From NCBI GenBank assembly GCA_963809175.1, contig CAWEIK010000001.1, positions 434,001-498,000 on the forward strand: a stretch of 64,000 nucleotides of DNA, read 5' to 3'. Under the pieces are notes generated by a model. It was given only the letters and a program-made list of their open reading frames with translations. It ran no database searches and was not told the origin of the DNA. The DNA comes from JACCTU01 sp963809175. Its GTDB lineage: Bacteria > Actinomycetota > Thermoleophilia > Gaiellales > Gaiellaceae. The translations under genes and the position numbers were made by a program. Shown one piece after another: positions 55,247 through 63,776 of this stretch (within the stretch, counting starts at the first letter, position 1; each line of letters starts with the position of its first letter).

Positions 55247-57715
55247 ATGTCCAAGCGCCTCCGCACGCCCGTTCTCTACGTCCACCACCGCTCAGAGCTC
55301 GGGGGGGCGCCCGCATCCCTTTCGTACCTGATCCGTGAGCTCGACAACGAGCAGTTCGAGCCGCACATCTACTGCCCGCCCGGGCCTGCGGCGGAGCTGT
55401 TCCGCGAAGCGGGCGCACACGTGCACACCGGGCCGGTCGCCGGCTTCACGCACATCTGGGCTTCGACCTACCGCGGCCGGCGCTGGCTGCTGTTCGCGCG
55501 CGAGCTCGCGCTCCTGCCGCAGCACGTGCTGCGTTTCCGCCGAACGCTGCGTCGCAACCAGTTCGAGCTCGTGCACTTCAACGACTCGCCGCTGATCCCG
55601 GCTGCGTGGCTCGCGCGCCGCGAGAACCTGCCGGTCGTCTGGCACCTGCGCTCGGCGCTTCCCGACGGCGGGAAGGATCGCCGCTCGGCGTTCGTGCGCG
55701 CCGCGATCCAGAAGCTCGCGACGACGTCGATCGCGATCACCCACGACGTCGCGAACGTGTTCGGCGTCGGCTCGACGGTCGTCCCGAACTCCGTCGACCT
55801 CGCGCGCTTCCGCCCGGGCGACCCCGCGAGCGCCAAGTCCGCGCTCGGGCTTCCGGCCGACCGCCCGGTGGTCTCTTACTTCGGCTTCATCTACCCGTCG
55901 AAGGGCTTTCGGGAGTTCATCGAGGCCGCCGCGCGCCTGCGCGACCGCGGGCTCGACGCGAGCTACCTGATCGTCGGCGGCGCGGTCCGCGGCGAGGAGT
56001 TCTTCCGCACGCTCGTCGGCCGTTCGCTGCAGCTCGCCGACCTGACGCGCAACTACGAGTCCGAGGCGAAGCAGCTCGTCGACGAGCTCGGGCTGACGGA
56101 GCTCTTCCGCTTCGTCCCGTTCACGCAGGACACCGCGAACCTGTACCAGGCGAGCGACGTGGTCGTGGCGCCGTCACAGGGGCCGGAGCTCGGACGTCCG
56201 GTGATCGAGGCCGCCGCGTCCGGCGTGCCGGTCGTCGCGTCGGGGTCTCGTACCGGCGGCGGCGTCATCGTGCCCGGCGAGACGGGCGTCCTCGTCGACA
56301 ACTTCGGGGCGGAGACGCTCGCCGACGCGGTGGCCGACCTGCTCGCCGAGTCGACGCGGCGCGAGAGCTTCGGCCGGCGCGCGCGGGCTCACGCCGAGGA
56401 GAACTTCGACCCGGCGAAGAACGCGCGGCGCATCGAGAGCATCTACCGCCGCATCGCGCCGCCACGCGAGCGGATCCCGGTGCTCTACGTCCACCACCGC
56501 CCGCAGCTCGGCGGCGCGCCGTCGTCGCTCGCGCAGCTGATCCGCAACCTCGACGACCGCTTCGAGCCGCACGTCTTCTGCCCGGAAGGCCCCGCCGCCG
56601 ACCTCTTCGCAGACGCCGGCGCGATCGTGCACAAGGGCGAGGTCTCGATCTTCGCGCACGCGTGGGACTCCCCCTACGAAGGCCTTCGCTGGCTCGTGCT
56701 CGGGCGCGAGGTCGCAGCGCTGCCGCCGCACCTGCGCCAGCTCGAGCGGCTGATGCGGACGCATCGCTTCCCGGTCGTGCACCTGAACGACTCGCCGCTG
56801 CTCGCGGCCGCGATGGTCTCGCACCGCAACGGCGCGAAGGTCGTCTGGCACCTGCGCTCCGCGCTCGCCGGCGAAGGCCGCGACCATCGGTCGCGCGCGA
56901 TCGGGGCGATGATGGAACGCTGGGGAGACGCCGCGATCGCGATCGACCGCGACGTCGCGGAGCGCTTCCCGATCCGGCTGCCGCTGACGATCGTGCACAA
57001 CTCGGTCGAGCCGCCCGTGTCGCGGAACGGCGCCGGCAAGGGCGCGCTCGGGCTGCCGCCGGACCGCGTCCTGATCGGCTTCGCGGGCTTCGTCCGCCGC
57101 CAGAAAGGCTGGCCGGAGCTCGTCGAGGCGGCCGACATCCTCGTCCGGGAAGGCGCCTCGGCGCACTTCGTGATCATGGGCGGCGGCGTTCGCCCGCCCG
57201 AGTACTTCCGCACGTTGCGCGGGCGGGCGCTCGAGGCGACGAACCTGCTGACCGACGAGGAGTCGGCGATCAAGGCGCTCGTGAGCGCGAAGGGCCTCGA
57301 CGCGAACTTCTCGTTCCTGCCCTTCACGGCGGAGACCGGCGAGATCTACAGCGCCCTCGACGTCGTGACCTTCCCGAACCAGGGCGTCGGGCTCGGGCGC
57401 CCGGTGCTCGAGGCCGCGACGTACGGCAAGCCGGTCGTCGCGTCGGGCTCGCGCGACGGCGCCGGGATCCTCCTGCCCGGACGAACGGGTTTCCTGCTCG
57501 ACGACGCACGTCCGGAGCGGATCGCGGCAGCGCTGCGCGAGCTCATCGCCGAGCCCGAGCTCCGTGCGCGGCTCGGCAGCGCGGCGCTCGAGCACGCGCG
57601 AGAGCGCTTCGACCCGGTGCGCAACGCGCGCGCGGTCGAGGCGGTCTACGACGAGCTGCTGGGCCTCGAGCCCGAGCCGGAGCCTTTGCCGCGCGCCGAG
57701 CGCGTCGCTGCCTGA
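55247..57715 (+). CDS. Fused double GT4 glycosyltransferase (two complete GT-B units in one chain)
   Basis: 822 aa, uninterrupted. Unit 1 (about 1-405): PVLYVHHRSELGGAPASLSY, VVWHLRSALPDGGKDRRSAF, VVPNSVDLARFRPGDPASAK, YFGFIYPSKGFREFIEAAAR, VAPSQGPELGRPVIEAAASG. Unit 2 (about 410-822): PVLYVHHRPQLGGAPSSLAQ, VVWHLRSALAGEGRDHRSRA, IVHNSVEPPVSRNGAGKG, FAGFVRRQKGWPELVEAADI, FPNQGVGLGRPVLEAATYGK. The units correspond block by block, so this is an in-frame tandem duplication joined by APPRERI. Both keep the donor-binding E-x7-E-like region (RPVIEAAASG, RPVLEAATYG). It could add two successive similar sugars (inference). Confidence 0.88.
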   Translation: MSKRLRTPVLYVHHRSELGGAPASLSYLIRELDNEQFEPHIYCPPGPAAELFREAGAHVHTGPVAGFTHIWASTYRGRRWLLFARELALLPQHVLRFRRTLRRNQFELVHFNDSPLIPAAWLARRENLPVVWHLRSALPDGGKDRRSAFVRAAIQKLATTSIAITHDVANVFGVGSTVVPNSVDLARFRPGDPASAKSALGLPADRPVVSYFGFIYPSKGFREFIEAAARLRDRGLDASYLIVGGAVRGEEFFRTLVGRSLQLADLTRNYESEAKQLVDELGLTELFRFVPFTQDTANLYQASDVVVAPSQGPELGRPVIEAAASGVPVVASGSRTGGGVIVPGETGVLVDNFGAETLADAVADLLAESTRRESFGRRARAHAEENFDPAKNARRIESIYRRIAPPRERIPVLYVHHRPQLGGAPSSLAQLIRNLDDRFEPHVFCPEGPAADLFADAGAIVHKGEVSIFAHAWDSPYEGLRWLVLGREVAALPPHLRQLERLMRTHRFPVVHLNDSPLLAAAMVSHRNGAKVVWHLRSALAGEGRDHRSRAIGAMMERWGDAAIAIDRDVAERFPIRLPLTIVHNSVEPPVSRNGAGKGALGLPPDRVLIGFAGFVRRQKGWPELVEAADILVREGASAHFVIMGGGVRPPEYFRTLRGRALEATNLLTDEESAIKALVSAKGLDANFSFLPFTAETGEIYSALDVVTFPNQGVGLGRPVLEAATYGKPVVASGSRDGAGILLPGRTGFLLDDARPERIAAALRELIAEPELRARLGSAALEHARERFDPVRNARAVEAVYDELLGLEPEPEPLPRAERVAA

Positions 57716-59559
57716 TGTGCGGCCTCTGCGGTGTCGTCGATCTCGGGCGGCCGGCCGAGACTGAGACCGTGAGCCGCATGGCCGCGGCGCTCGACCACCG
57801 CGGCCCCGACGGCGACGGCTCGTTCGCCGACGACGGCGTCGCGCTCGGCTTCCGCCGGCTCGCGATCATCGACCTGAGCGACGCGGGGATGCAGCCGTTC
57901 GCGAGCGACGACGGAACGCTGCAGCTCGTGCACAACGGCGAGATCTACAACTACCGCGAGCTGCGCAGCGAGCTCGAGGGTCACGGCCATCGCTTCCGTT
58001 CGCAGTCCGACACGGAGGTGATCGTCCGCGCGTACGAGGAGTGGGGCGACGACTGCGTGCGGAGGTTCAACGGCATGTGGGCACTCGCGCTGTGGGACGG
58101 ACCGCGGCAGCGGCTCTTCTGTTCGCGCGACCGCTTCGGCGTGAAGCCGTTCTACTACTCCTGGGACGGCGGGCGGCTCGCGTTCGCGAGCGAGCTGAAG
58201 GCCTTCCGCGCCGCGGGCGCGCTCGAGCCGCACCTGCCCGCGGTGCGCGACTTCCTCGAGCAGGGCTACGTCGACCACACGGACGACACGTTCTTCGCCG
58301 GGATCCGCAAGCTCCCGCCCGCGCACTCGCTCGTCGTCGACGAGCGCGGGCTGCGTCTGAGCCGTTACTGGGAGCTCGAGCCGCGCGACGTGGACGGCGA
58401 CTCCGCCGACGCGGTGCGGGAGCTCTTCCTCGACGCGGTACGCCTGCGGCTGCGCAGCGACGTCCCCGTCGGCACGTGCCTCTCGGGCGGGATCGACTCG
58501 TCCGCGATCGTCTGCGCCGTCGACCACCTCCTGCGCACGGAGGCCGAGAACGCGCGGCCCGTCGGCGACCGCCAGCGCACCTTCACCGCGTTCTTCGAGG
58601 AGCGCGGGTTCGACGAGCGGCCGTTCGCGGAGGCGGTCGTCGCGCAGACCCGGTCGCAGCCGCACTGGGTCACGTTCGACTCGCGCGAGCTCGTCGACGT
58701 CCTCCCGTCGATCGTCCGCACCCAGGACGAGCCGTTCGGCTCCACGTCGATCGTCGCGCAGTGGTTCGTGATGCGGGCGGCCAAGGAGGCCGGGCTGAAG
58801 GTGATGCTCGACGGTCAGGGCGCCGACGAGACGCTGGCGGGCTACCACGGCTACTTCGGGCCCTTCTTCGCCGACCTGCTGCGCAGCGGGCAGCTGCGAG
58901 AGCTCGGCGCGGAGCTGCGCGCGTACCGGACCGTCCACGGCGCCGGTGTCGGCACGACGGCGGTCGCGTTGGCCCGCCCGTTCCTGCCCGAGCGGGTGCG
59001 CTGGGCGGCACGCGGTCGCGTTCGCGGTGGCACCGCGCTCGTGCACCCCGACCTGCCCGCGACCTCCGCCGAGCATGCGAACGGCTTCGACGGCGGCTAC
59101 CTGCGCCGGCAGATGCACCTGATCCTGACGCGCCGCGGCCTGCCCGAGCTCCTGCACTACGAGGATCGCAACTCGATGGCGCACTCGCTGGAAGCCCGCG
59201 TCCCGTTTCTCGACTACCGCCTCGTCGAGCTGCTCTTCTCGCTCGGCGCCGGTGACCTGATCGAGCGCGGGAAGACGAAGGCCGTCCTGCGGCGTGCGCT
59301 CGGCGACCTTCTGCCGCCGGTCGTTCGCGACCGCGTCGACAAGCTCGGCTTCGTCACGCCCGAGGCGGCGTGGCTTCGGGGCGAGCTCGGCGACTTCGCC
59401 GCCGACGTGTTCGCGTCCCGCGAGTTTCGCGAGCGCGGCTTCGTGAACGCAGACGCCGCCCGGCAGAGCCTCGAACGTCATCGAACGGGCGAGCAGGCGG
59501 CCGGCTTCGAGCTCTGGCGCGCACTCTGCGTCGAGCTCTGGGCGCGAGAGTTCCTCTAG
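57715..59559 (+). CDS. asnB: Asparagine-synthase-type amidotransferase (AsnB family), intact
   Basis: 614 aa, uninterrupted. MCGLCGVVDLG with Cys2 nucleophile, DHRGPDGDGSFADDG, LVHNGEIYNYRELRSELEGH and SQSDTEVIVRAYEEWGDDCV. Synthetase: VGTCLSGGIDSSAIVCAVDH, RTQDEPFGSTSIVAQWFVMR, MLDGQGADETLAGYHGYFGP, NSMAHSLEARVPFLDYRLVE and VDKLGFVTPEAAWLRGELG. GQGADE replaces the GDGGDE of the other copies, as in the WbpS/AsnB subgroup of glycan loci. The ATG overlaps the double-GT stop by one base (TGATG). A uronamide-forming role is inference. Confidence 0.9.
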   Translation: MCGLCGVVDLGRPAETETVSRMAAALDHRGPDGDGSFADDGVALGFRRLAIIDLSDAGMQPFASDDGTLQLVHNGEIYNYRELRSELEGHGHRFRSQSDTEVIVRAYEEWGDDCVRRFNGMWALALWDGPRQRLFCSRDRFGVKPFYYSWDGGRLAFASELKAFRAAGALEPHLPAVRDFLEQGYVDHTDDTFFAGIRKLPPAHSLVVDERGLRLSRYWELEPRDVDGDSADAVRELFLDAVRLRLRSDVPVGTCLSGGIDSSAIVCAVDHLLRTEAENARPVGDRQRTFTAFFEERGFDERPFAEAVVAQTRSQPHWVTFDSRELVDVLPSIVRTQDEPFGSTSIVAQWFVMRAAKEAGLKVMLDGQGADETLAGYHGYFGPFFADLLRSGQLRELGAELRAYRTVHGAGVGTTAVALARPFLPERVRWAARGRVRGGTALVHPDLPATSAEHANGFDGGYLRRQMHLILTRRGLPELLHYEDRNSMAHSLEARVPFLDYRLVELLFSLGAGDLIERGKTKAVLRRALGDLLPPVVRDRVDKLGFVTPEAAWLRGELGDFAADVFASREFRERGFVNADAARQSLERHRTGEQAAGFELWRALCVELWAREFL

Positions 59560-59562
59560 GGT
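59557..59562 (+). promoter_or_regulatory. Leaderless -10 TAGGGT formed by a stop codon
   Basis: The TAG stop of the AsnB gene is the first half of TAGGGT, which lies 8 nt before GTG 59571 of the methyltransferase gene. Confidence 0.5.
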
Positions 59563-59570
59563 CAGCGACC

Positions 59571-60413
59571 GTGACGACGCAAGAGCAGGTCCGCGACTGG
59601 TGGAACCGGAACCCGATGTCGTACGACGTCGACGACCCGATCCCGTACGAGGAGGGATCGCGCGAGTTCTTCCGTGAGATCGACCGGCGGATCTTCCATC
59701 CGCGCTACATGCGCCTGACCGCCGACAAGAGCGGCAAGCCGTTCTCGCTCTTCGTCGACTTCGACTCGCTTGGCGGCAAGGACGTGCTCGACGTCGGGAT
59801 CGGCAGCGGCATCGCCACCCAGATGTTCGCCGAGGCCGGCGCGAAGGTGACCGGCGTCGACCTCACCGAGTGGGCGGTCGAGACGACGCGGCGCCGCCTC
59901 GCGACGTTCGAGCTCGACGGCGTCGTTCAGCAGGCGGATGCCGAGCAGCTGCCGTTCGCCGACGCGAGCTTCGACCTCGTGTTCTCGTGGGGCGTGATCC
60001 ATCACTCGAGCAACATGGACCAGGCGCTCGCAGAGCTCGTGCGCGTGACGCGCCCAGGCGGACAGATCGTCCTCATGGTCTACCACCGCCGCTCGCTCTT
60101 CTTCGTCGTCTATCGGGGCTTCCAACGCTTCCTGCCGATCGCGAGACGGCTCGGCCTGCACTTCGAGGGAGCCCGCGCGGGCGAGACGGAAGGGCTGATC
60201 GCGCGCCACTTCACCGTCGACGAGCTCCGCCGCAAGCTCGAGGGCGCCGGCCTGACGAACGTGTGGATTCAGCCGTACGGGCAGGACGCCGAGCTCCTGC
60301 CGCTCCCACGCCGGATCCGCGTGCCGATCACCGAGCGCCTGCCGCGGCGGCTGAAGGATCCGATCTTGCGCCGCCTCGGCCATCAGCTCGGCGTCGCCGC
60401 GACGAAGCGCTAG
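59571..60413 (+). CDS. Class I SAM methyltransferase (Methyltransf_11/25 type)
   Basis: 280 aa, uninterrupted. QVRDWWNRNPMSYDVDDPIP is a distinctive N-terminus shared by polysaccharide-locus methyltransferases. DVLDVGIGSGIATQMFAEAG (motif I), TGVDLTEWAVETTRRRLATF, ADAEQLPFADASFDLVFSWG and VIHHSSNMDQALAELVRVTR follow, then VMVYHRRSLFFVVYRGF-like basic/aromatic residues that may face the membrane. The start is leaderless with respect to TAGGGT. Its TAG overlaps the next GTG (TAGTG). Acceptor unknown. Confidence 0.85.
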   Translation: MTTQEQVRDWWNRNPMSYDVDDPIPYEEGSREFFREIDRRIFHPRYMRLTADKSGKPFSLFVDFDSLGGKDVLDVGIGSGIATQMFAEAGAKVTGVDLTEWAVETTRRRLATFELDGVVQQADAEQLPFADASFDLVFSWGVIHHSSNMDQALAELVRVTRPGGQIVLMVYHRRSLFFVVYRGFQRFLPIARRLGLHFEGARAGETEGLIARHFTVDELRRKLEGAGLTNVWIQPYGQDAELLPLPRRIRVPITERLPRRLKDPILRRLGHQLGVAATKR

Positions 60414-61585
60414 TGCCGCAGCTGCTGCTGCTCACGCCGGCGGAGCTCACGCGTGACGTCCGGGCAGCGCGCGCGGCCAGAGCAGCGCTCGCCGAAGGCT
60501 ACGAGGTGGTCGGCGTGTCGGGCCAGATCTCCGGGGAGACTCCCGTCCCCCTCGAAGGCGTGCAGGTCGTGCGCGTCGGAAAGCCCGCGCGCATCAACCC
60601 GCTCTGGTTCGGCGCGTCCGGCTCCGCCGCGACGAACCGTGTGCTGCGCGAGTTGCGCGCGCTCTTTCGGCTGGGCCGCGTGCTCGCTCGCTCCGTGCGG
60701 CTGTGGCAGGCGGCGCGCGTCTTCGAGTCGCCCGCCGTCGTGCACGCGAACGACCTCGACACGCTGCCGGCCGGCTACGTCCTCGCGCGTCGCACGAACG
60801 CGCGGCTCGTCTACGACGCGCACGAGCTGTACTCCGAGTTCGACGCGCCCGCGCCGCTGCTCGCCCGCCGCCTGACCCTGCTCCTCGAGGGAGCGCTCGC
60901 CCGCCGTGCGGATGCCGTCGTCACCGTGAGCGAGGGCATCGCGAAGGAGCTGTCCGTCCGACTGCGGCTGCCCCGCCCGCCGCTCGTCGTCCTCAACGCG
61001 CCGAACCGGTCGGCGGGCGAGCCGCGTCCGTCGGCAACCGGCCCGCTGCGCGTCGTGTACCAGGGCGGGCTCGGCCCCGGCAGAGAGCTGGACGACCTCC
61101 TCGTGGCCGCGCGCGCGGAGGGCGTCGAGCTGACGATCCGGATTCGGATGGCCGACCCCGTTCGTCTGCGGGCGGAGATCGAGCGACGCGGGCTGACCGA
61201 CCGCGTCCACGTCGCCGACCCGCTCCCACCCGACGAGGCGCTCGCCGCGCTGACCGCGTTCGACGTCGGCGTGATCTTCGACCGCCCACGCACGCGGAAC
61301 AGCGACCTCTCGGTCCCGAACAAGCTCTTCGAGTACCTGATGGCCGGGCTCGCCGTCGTGGCGCCGCACCTCGAGACGCTCGGCCCGTTCATCACCGAGG
61401 AGCGGGTCGGCCGCACCTACGACCCGCACCGTCCCGACGAGCTTCCGCGTGTGCTCGAGGAGCTTGCCGCCGACCGGGCGGGACTCGCGGAGGCGCAAGC
61501 CCGCGCCCGAGCGCTCGCTCTCGGCAGGTTGAACGCCGAGTCCGCAACGGCGACGCTCGTGCAGGCATGGAGCGGAGCACGGTGA
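60413..61585 (+). CDS. GT4 family glycosyltransferase
   Basis: 390 aa, uninterrupted. LLLLTPAELTRDVRAARAAR; PAVVHANDLDTLPAGYVLAR; RLVYDAHELYSEFDAPAPLL (the DAHEL...E motif common in capsule GT4 enzymes); AVVTVSEGIAKELSVRLRLP; VVLNAPNRSAGEPRPSAT; RVVYQGGLGPGRELDDLLVA; FDRPRTRNSDLSVPNKLFEY and LMAGLAVVAPHLETLGPFI. The donor E is in KLFEYLMAG rather than E-x7-E, as in DUF-type GT4 relatives. GTG start overlaps the methyltransferase TAG. Its TGA overlaps the next GTG (GTGA). Specificity unknown. Confidence 0.85.
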   Translation: MPQLLLLTPAELTRDVRAARAARAALAEGYEVVGVSGQISGETPVPLEGVQVVRVGKPARINPLWFGASGSAATNRVLRELRALFRLGRVLARSVRLWQAARVFESPAVVHANDLDTLPAGYVLARRTNARLVYDAHELYSEFDAPAPLLARRLTLLLEGALARRADAVVTVSEGIAKELSVRLRLPRPPLVVLNAPNRSAGEPRPSATGPLRVVYQGGLGPGRELDDLLVAARAEGVELTIRIRMADPVRLRAEIERRGLTDRVHVADPLPPDEALAALTAFDVGVIFDRPRTRNSDLSVPNKLFEYLMAGLAVVAPHLETLGPFITEERVGRTYDPHRPDELPRVLEELAADRAGLAEAQARARALALGRLNAESATATLVQAWSGAR

Positions 61586-62784
61586 CTCTCTCCACTGCCG
61601 CACAGAGGCACATCGACGACACGGTCCGGGTCTGGCTCGGCCTTCGCGGCGGCGCCGACGTGCCGACGCTGCCCGAACCGCTTGCGCGCCTGGTCCTACG
61701 GCTCGAGGAGTACGAGCGCACGACGCGCGACCGCTGGGGCCTCTGGGATCACACGTTCTCCGAGAACCGGGAGCGGCTCCAGGTCCCCGAGCTCGACCAC
61801 TGGCTCGCGACGCAACCCAGGGAGCTCCCGCTGTGGCCGGACGGCAGACCCTTTGCGATCTGCCTGACGCACGACGTCGACCTCGTGAGCGACAAGCTGA
61901 CCCCGAGGCAGGTTGCGCGCACGATGCGCGCAGCGCTCGCGCCGGACGGTCGACGGTCGCCGTTGCGCGTCGCCCGTCCCGTCGTGCGCGCCGCGCGCGC
62001 TCTACGCGCCGGAGTCGTTCGCGCGCCCTCGGTCGCCTCGACGATCGAGCGAAGCGTCGCGCTGGAGGCCGAGCGTGGCTTGACCGCCTCGTACTTCTTC
62101 ACGGTGCCACCCGCTGGGCCGTGGACGCGCTGGGACTGCGTCTACGCACCCGACGATCGCTGCACGTTCCGCGGCACCGAGCAGCGGATCGGCGACGTCA
62201 TGCGCACGCTGCGAGCGGAAGGCTTCGACGTCGGCCTGCACGGCAGCTACGAGTCCGCGCGAACGCCGGGCGTGCTCGAGCGCGAGCGCGCGACGCTCGA
62301 AGCGGCGACGCGTGCGCCCGTCGAGACGACGAGGCAGCACTTCCTCCACTGGGACGTCCGCTGGACACCGCAACTCCAGGAGCAAGCGGGGCTTCGCGCC
62401 GACTCGAGTCTCGGCTTCAACCGCACCGTCGGTTTCCGAGCGGGCACGTCCCTGCCGTTCCGGCAATTCGACGTCGCCAACGATCGCGGCCTCGACGTCG
62501 TCGAGGTGCCGCTTGCCGTGTCCGACGCAGCGCTGCTCGGACCGATCGGGCTGCAGCGCGGGATGCAGGAGACGCGCGACCTCGTCGAGCAGCTGCTCGC
62601 CGAGGTCGCTGCCGTCGGCGGGCTGTTCACGTGCGTCTTTCACCCGGACAAGCTCGACCGCCCCGAGTGGCTCTCGCTCTACGAGTGGACGCTCGACCGC
62701 GCGGTCGAGTCCGGCGCCTGGGTGACGTCCGTCGCCGGGATCGACGCCTGGTGGCGCGAGCGTGAACGAGAGTTGCTCGCGTGA
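61582..62784 (+). CDS. Polysaccharide deacetylase-like (CE4-fold) protein
   Basis: 400 aa, uninterrupted. FAICLTHDVDLVSDKLTPRQ matches the HDVD motif of WbmS-like/DUF7033-type deacetylase relatives. TASYFFTVPPAGPWTRWDCV, DVGLHGSYESARTPGVLERE (H in place of the H-x3-H pair), VETTRQHFLHWDVRWTPQLQ, RADSSLGFNRTVGFRAGTSL and FTCVFHPDKLDRPEWLSL follow. Several catalytic-type His and Asp residues remain, so activity is possible, but the family is mostly uncharacterised. The GTG at 61582 is preferred over ATG 61567 because it gives the GTGA overlap seen throughout the operon. Confidence 0.78.
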   Translation: MTLSTAAQRHIDDTVRVWLGLRGGADVPTLPEPLARLVLRLEEYERTTRDRWGLWDHTFSENRERLQVPELDHWLATQPRELPLWPDGRPFAICLTHDVDLVSDKLTPRQVARTMRAALAPDGRRSPLRVARPVVRAARALRAGVVRAPSVASTIERSVALEAERGLTASYFFTVPPAGPWTRWDCVYAPDDRCTFRGTEQRIGDVMRTLRAEGFDVGLHGSYESARTPGVLERERATLEAATRAPVETTRQHFLHWDVRWTPQLQEQAGLRADSSLGFNRTVGFRAGTSLPFRQFDVANDRGLDVVEVPLAVSDAALLGPIGLQRGMQETRDLVEQLLAEVAAVGGLFTCVFHPDKLDRPEWLSLYEWTLDRAVESGAWVTSVAGIDAWWRERERELLA

Positions 62785-63776
62785 CGGAGATCCGGACGGT
62801 TGCAGGCCTGAGCTCCGAGCAGCTCGACTGGGTCGCGCGCCTCTACGGCCAGGCGGACCCGAAGTACCGGGACCGCGCCTTTCTCGAGCACCTCTTCCTA
62901 CGCAACCCGGTCGGCCCGAGCCTGCACGCGTTCGCCGTCGACGGCGAGACACCGGTCGGACACCTCTGCATCGTGCGCACGCCCGCGCGCTACGGGGCCG
63001 AGGACCTGACCGCGGGCAAGCTCGAGGGACTGTGGATCGAAGCGTCGCACCGCGGACGCCCGGAAACCGGCGAGCCGCTCGTGCGCGTGCTGCTCTCGAG
63101 CCTGTACTCGTTCGCCGACGAGCAGGGCATCGAGCTGGTGCACGCGCTGGCGACGCAGCACATCGGGGGGATCATCAGGTTCACACCTCTTTCGCCGGTC
63201 GGCGCGCGCAGTCTCGTCAGCGTCGTGTCGCCGGGTCGCGCCGTGCCCGCGCGCGCCCTCGCTGCGGCGCAACGAGTCGCGCGCGAGGTGGCAGGTGCGC
63301 CGGTCGGGCGCGCCCAGCTGCGTCCCGCGGGCAGCGAGGACGCCGACCTGGCCGAGGTCGCGGAGCCACCCGCGGGTCGCTGGGCGGTCGTCGGGGACGG
63401 CGCCTGGGAGTGGTACCGCTCGTCGCCGCTCGTGCGCGTGCTCGAGCTCGACGGCTGCCGTGCGCTCGTGCAGCTCCCCGCGTCACCCCACGAGCCGTTG
63501 CGCTTGGTCGGGTGGCGTGCCGAACGGCCGCGGCTCCGACTCGCCCTGCGTCTGCTCGCCGCGGCCGGCCGACTCGCGCGTGAGCACGGCGCGGCGTCCT
63601 TGCGCTTCCAGCCGTGGCCGAGCACCGCCGGCGACGGCAGCCTCGCGCGCGCGTGCAGGATCTCCGGTTTCCTCCCGCGCAACGACCTGACGACGGTGTG
63701 GGTGCGCGCGACGCGGGAGGAACTCGTGCGCGCGGACGCGGTCGTGTCGACGCCGTTCCTCTACCTCGGGTTCTGA
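62781..63776 (+). CDS. GNAT family N-acetyltransferase-like protein
   Basis: 331 aa, uninterrupted. The first 160 residues carry a GNAT-like fold: LDWVARLYGQADPKYRDRAF, LRNPVGPSLHAFAVDGETPV, GHLCIVRTPARYGAEDLTAG, KLEGLWIEASHRGRPETGEP (the acetyl-CoA loop region R-G-R-x-x-G-like) and LVRVLLSSLYSFADEQGIEL. A second, weaker GNAT-like half follows (about 190-331), so a tandem GNAT is likely. Acetylation of an amino sugar is inference. The GTG start overlaps the previous stop (GTGA). Confidence 0.77.
   Translation: MTEIRTVAGLSSEQLDWVARLYGQADPKYRDRAFLEHLFLRNPVGPSLHAFAVDGETPVGHLCIVRTPARYGAEDLTAGKLEGLWIEASHRGRPETGEPLVRVLLSSLYSFADEQGIELVHALATQHIGGIIRFTPLSPVGARSLVSVVSPGRAVPARALAAAQRVAREVAGAPVGRAQLRPAGSEDADLAEVAEPPAGRWAVVGDGAWEWYRSSPLVRVLELDGCRALVQLPASPHEPLRLVGWRAERPRLRLALRLLAAAGRLAREHGAASLRFQPWPSTAGDGSLARACRISGFLPRNDLTTVWVRATREELVRADAVVSTPFLYLGF

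Noticed and set aside
55606..57714. An open frame continuous with AsnB that would give a 1317-residue fusion
   Set aside because: The upstream part is the wrong frame of the double GT4 gene (arginine/proline-rich). AsnB must start at ATG 57715 because Cys2 is the catalytic nucleophile.
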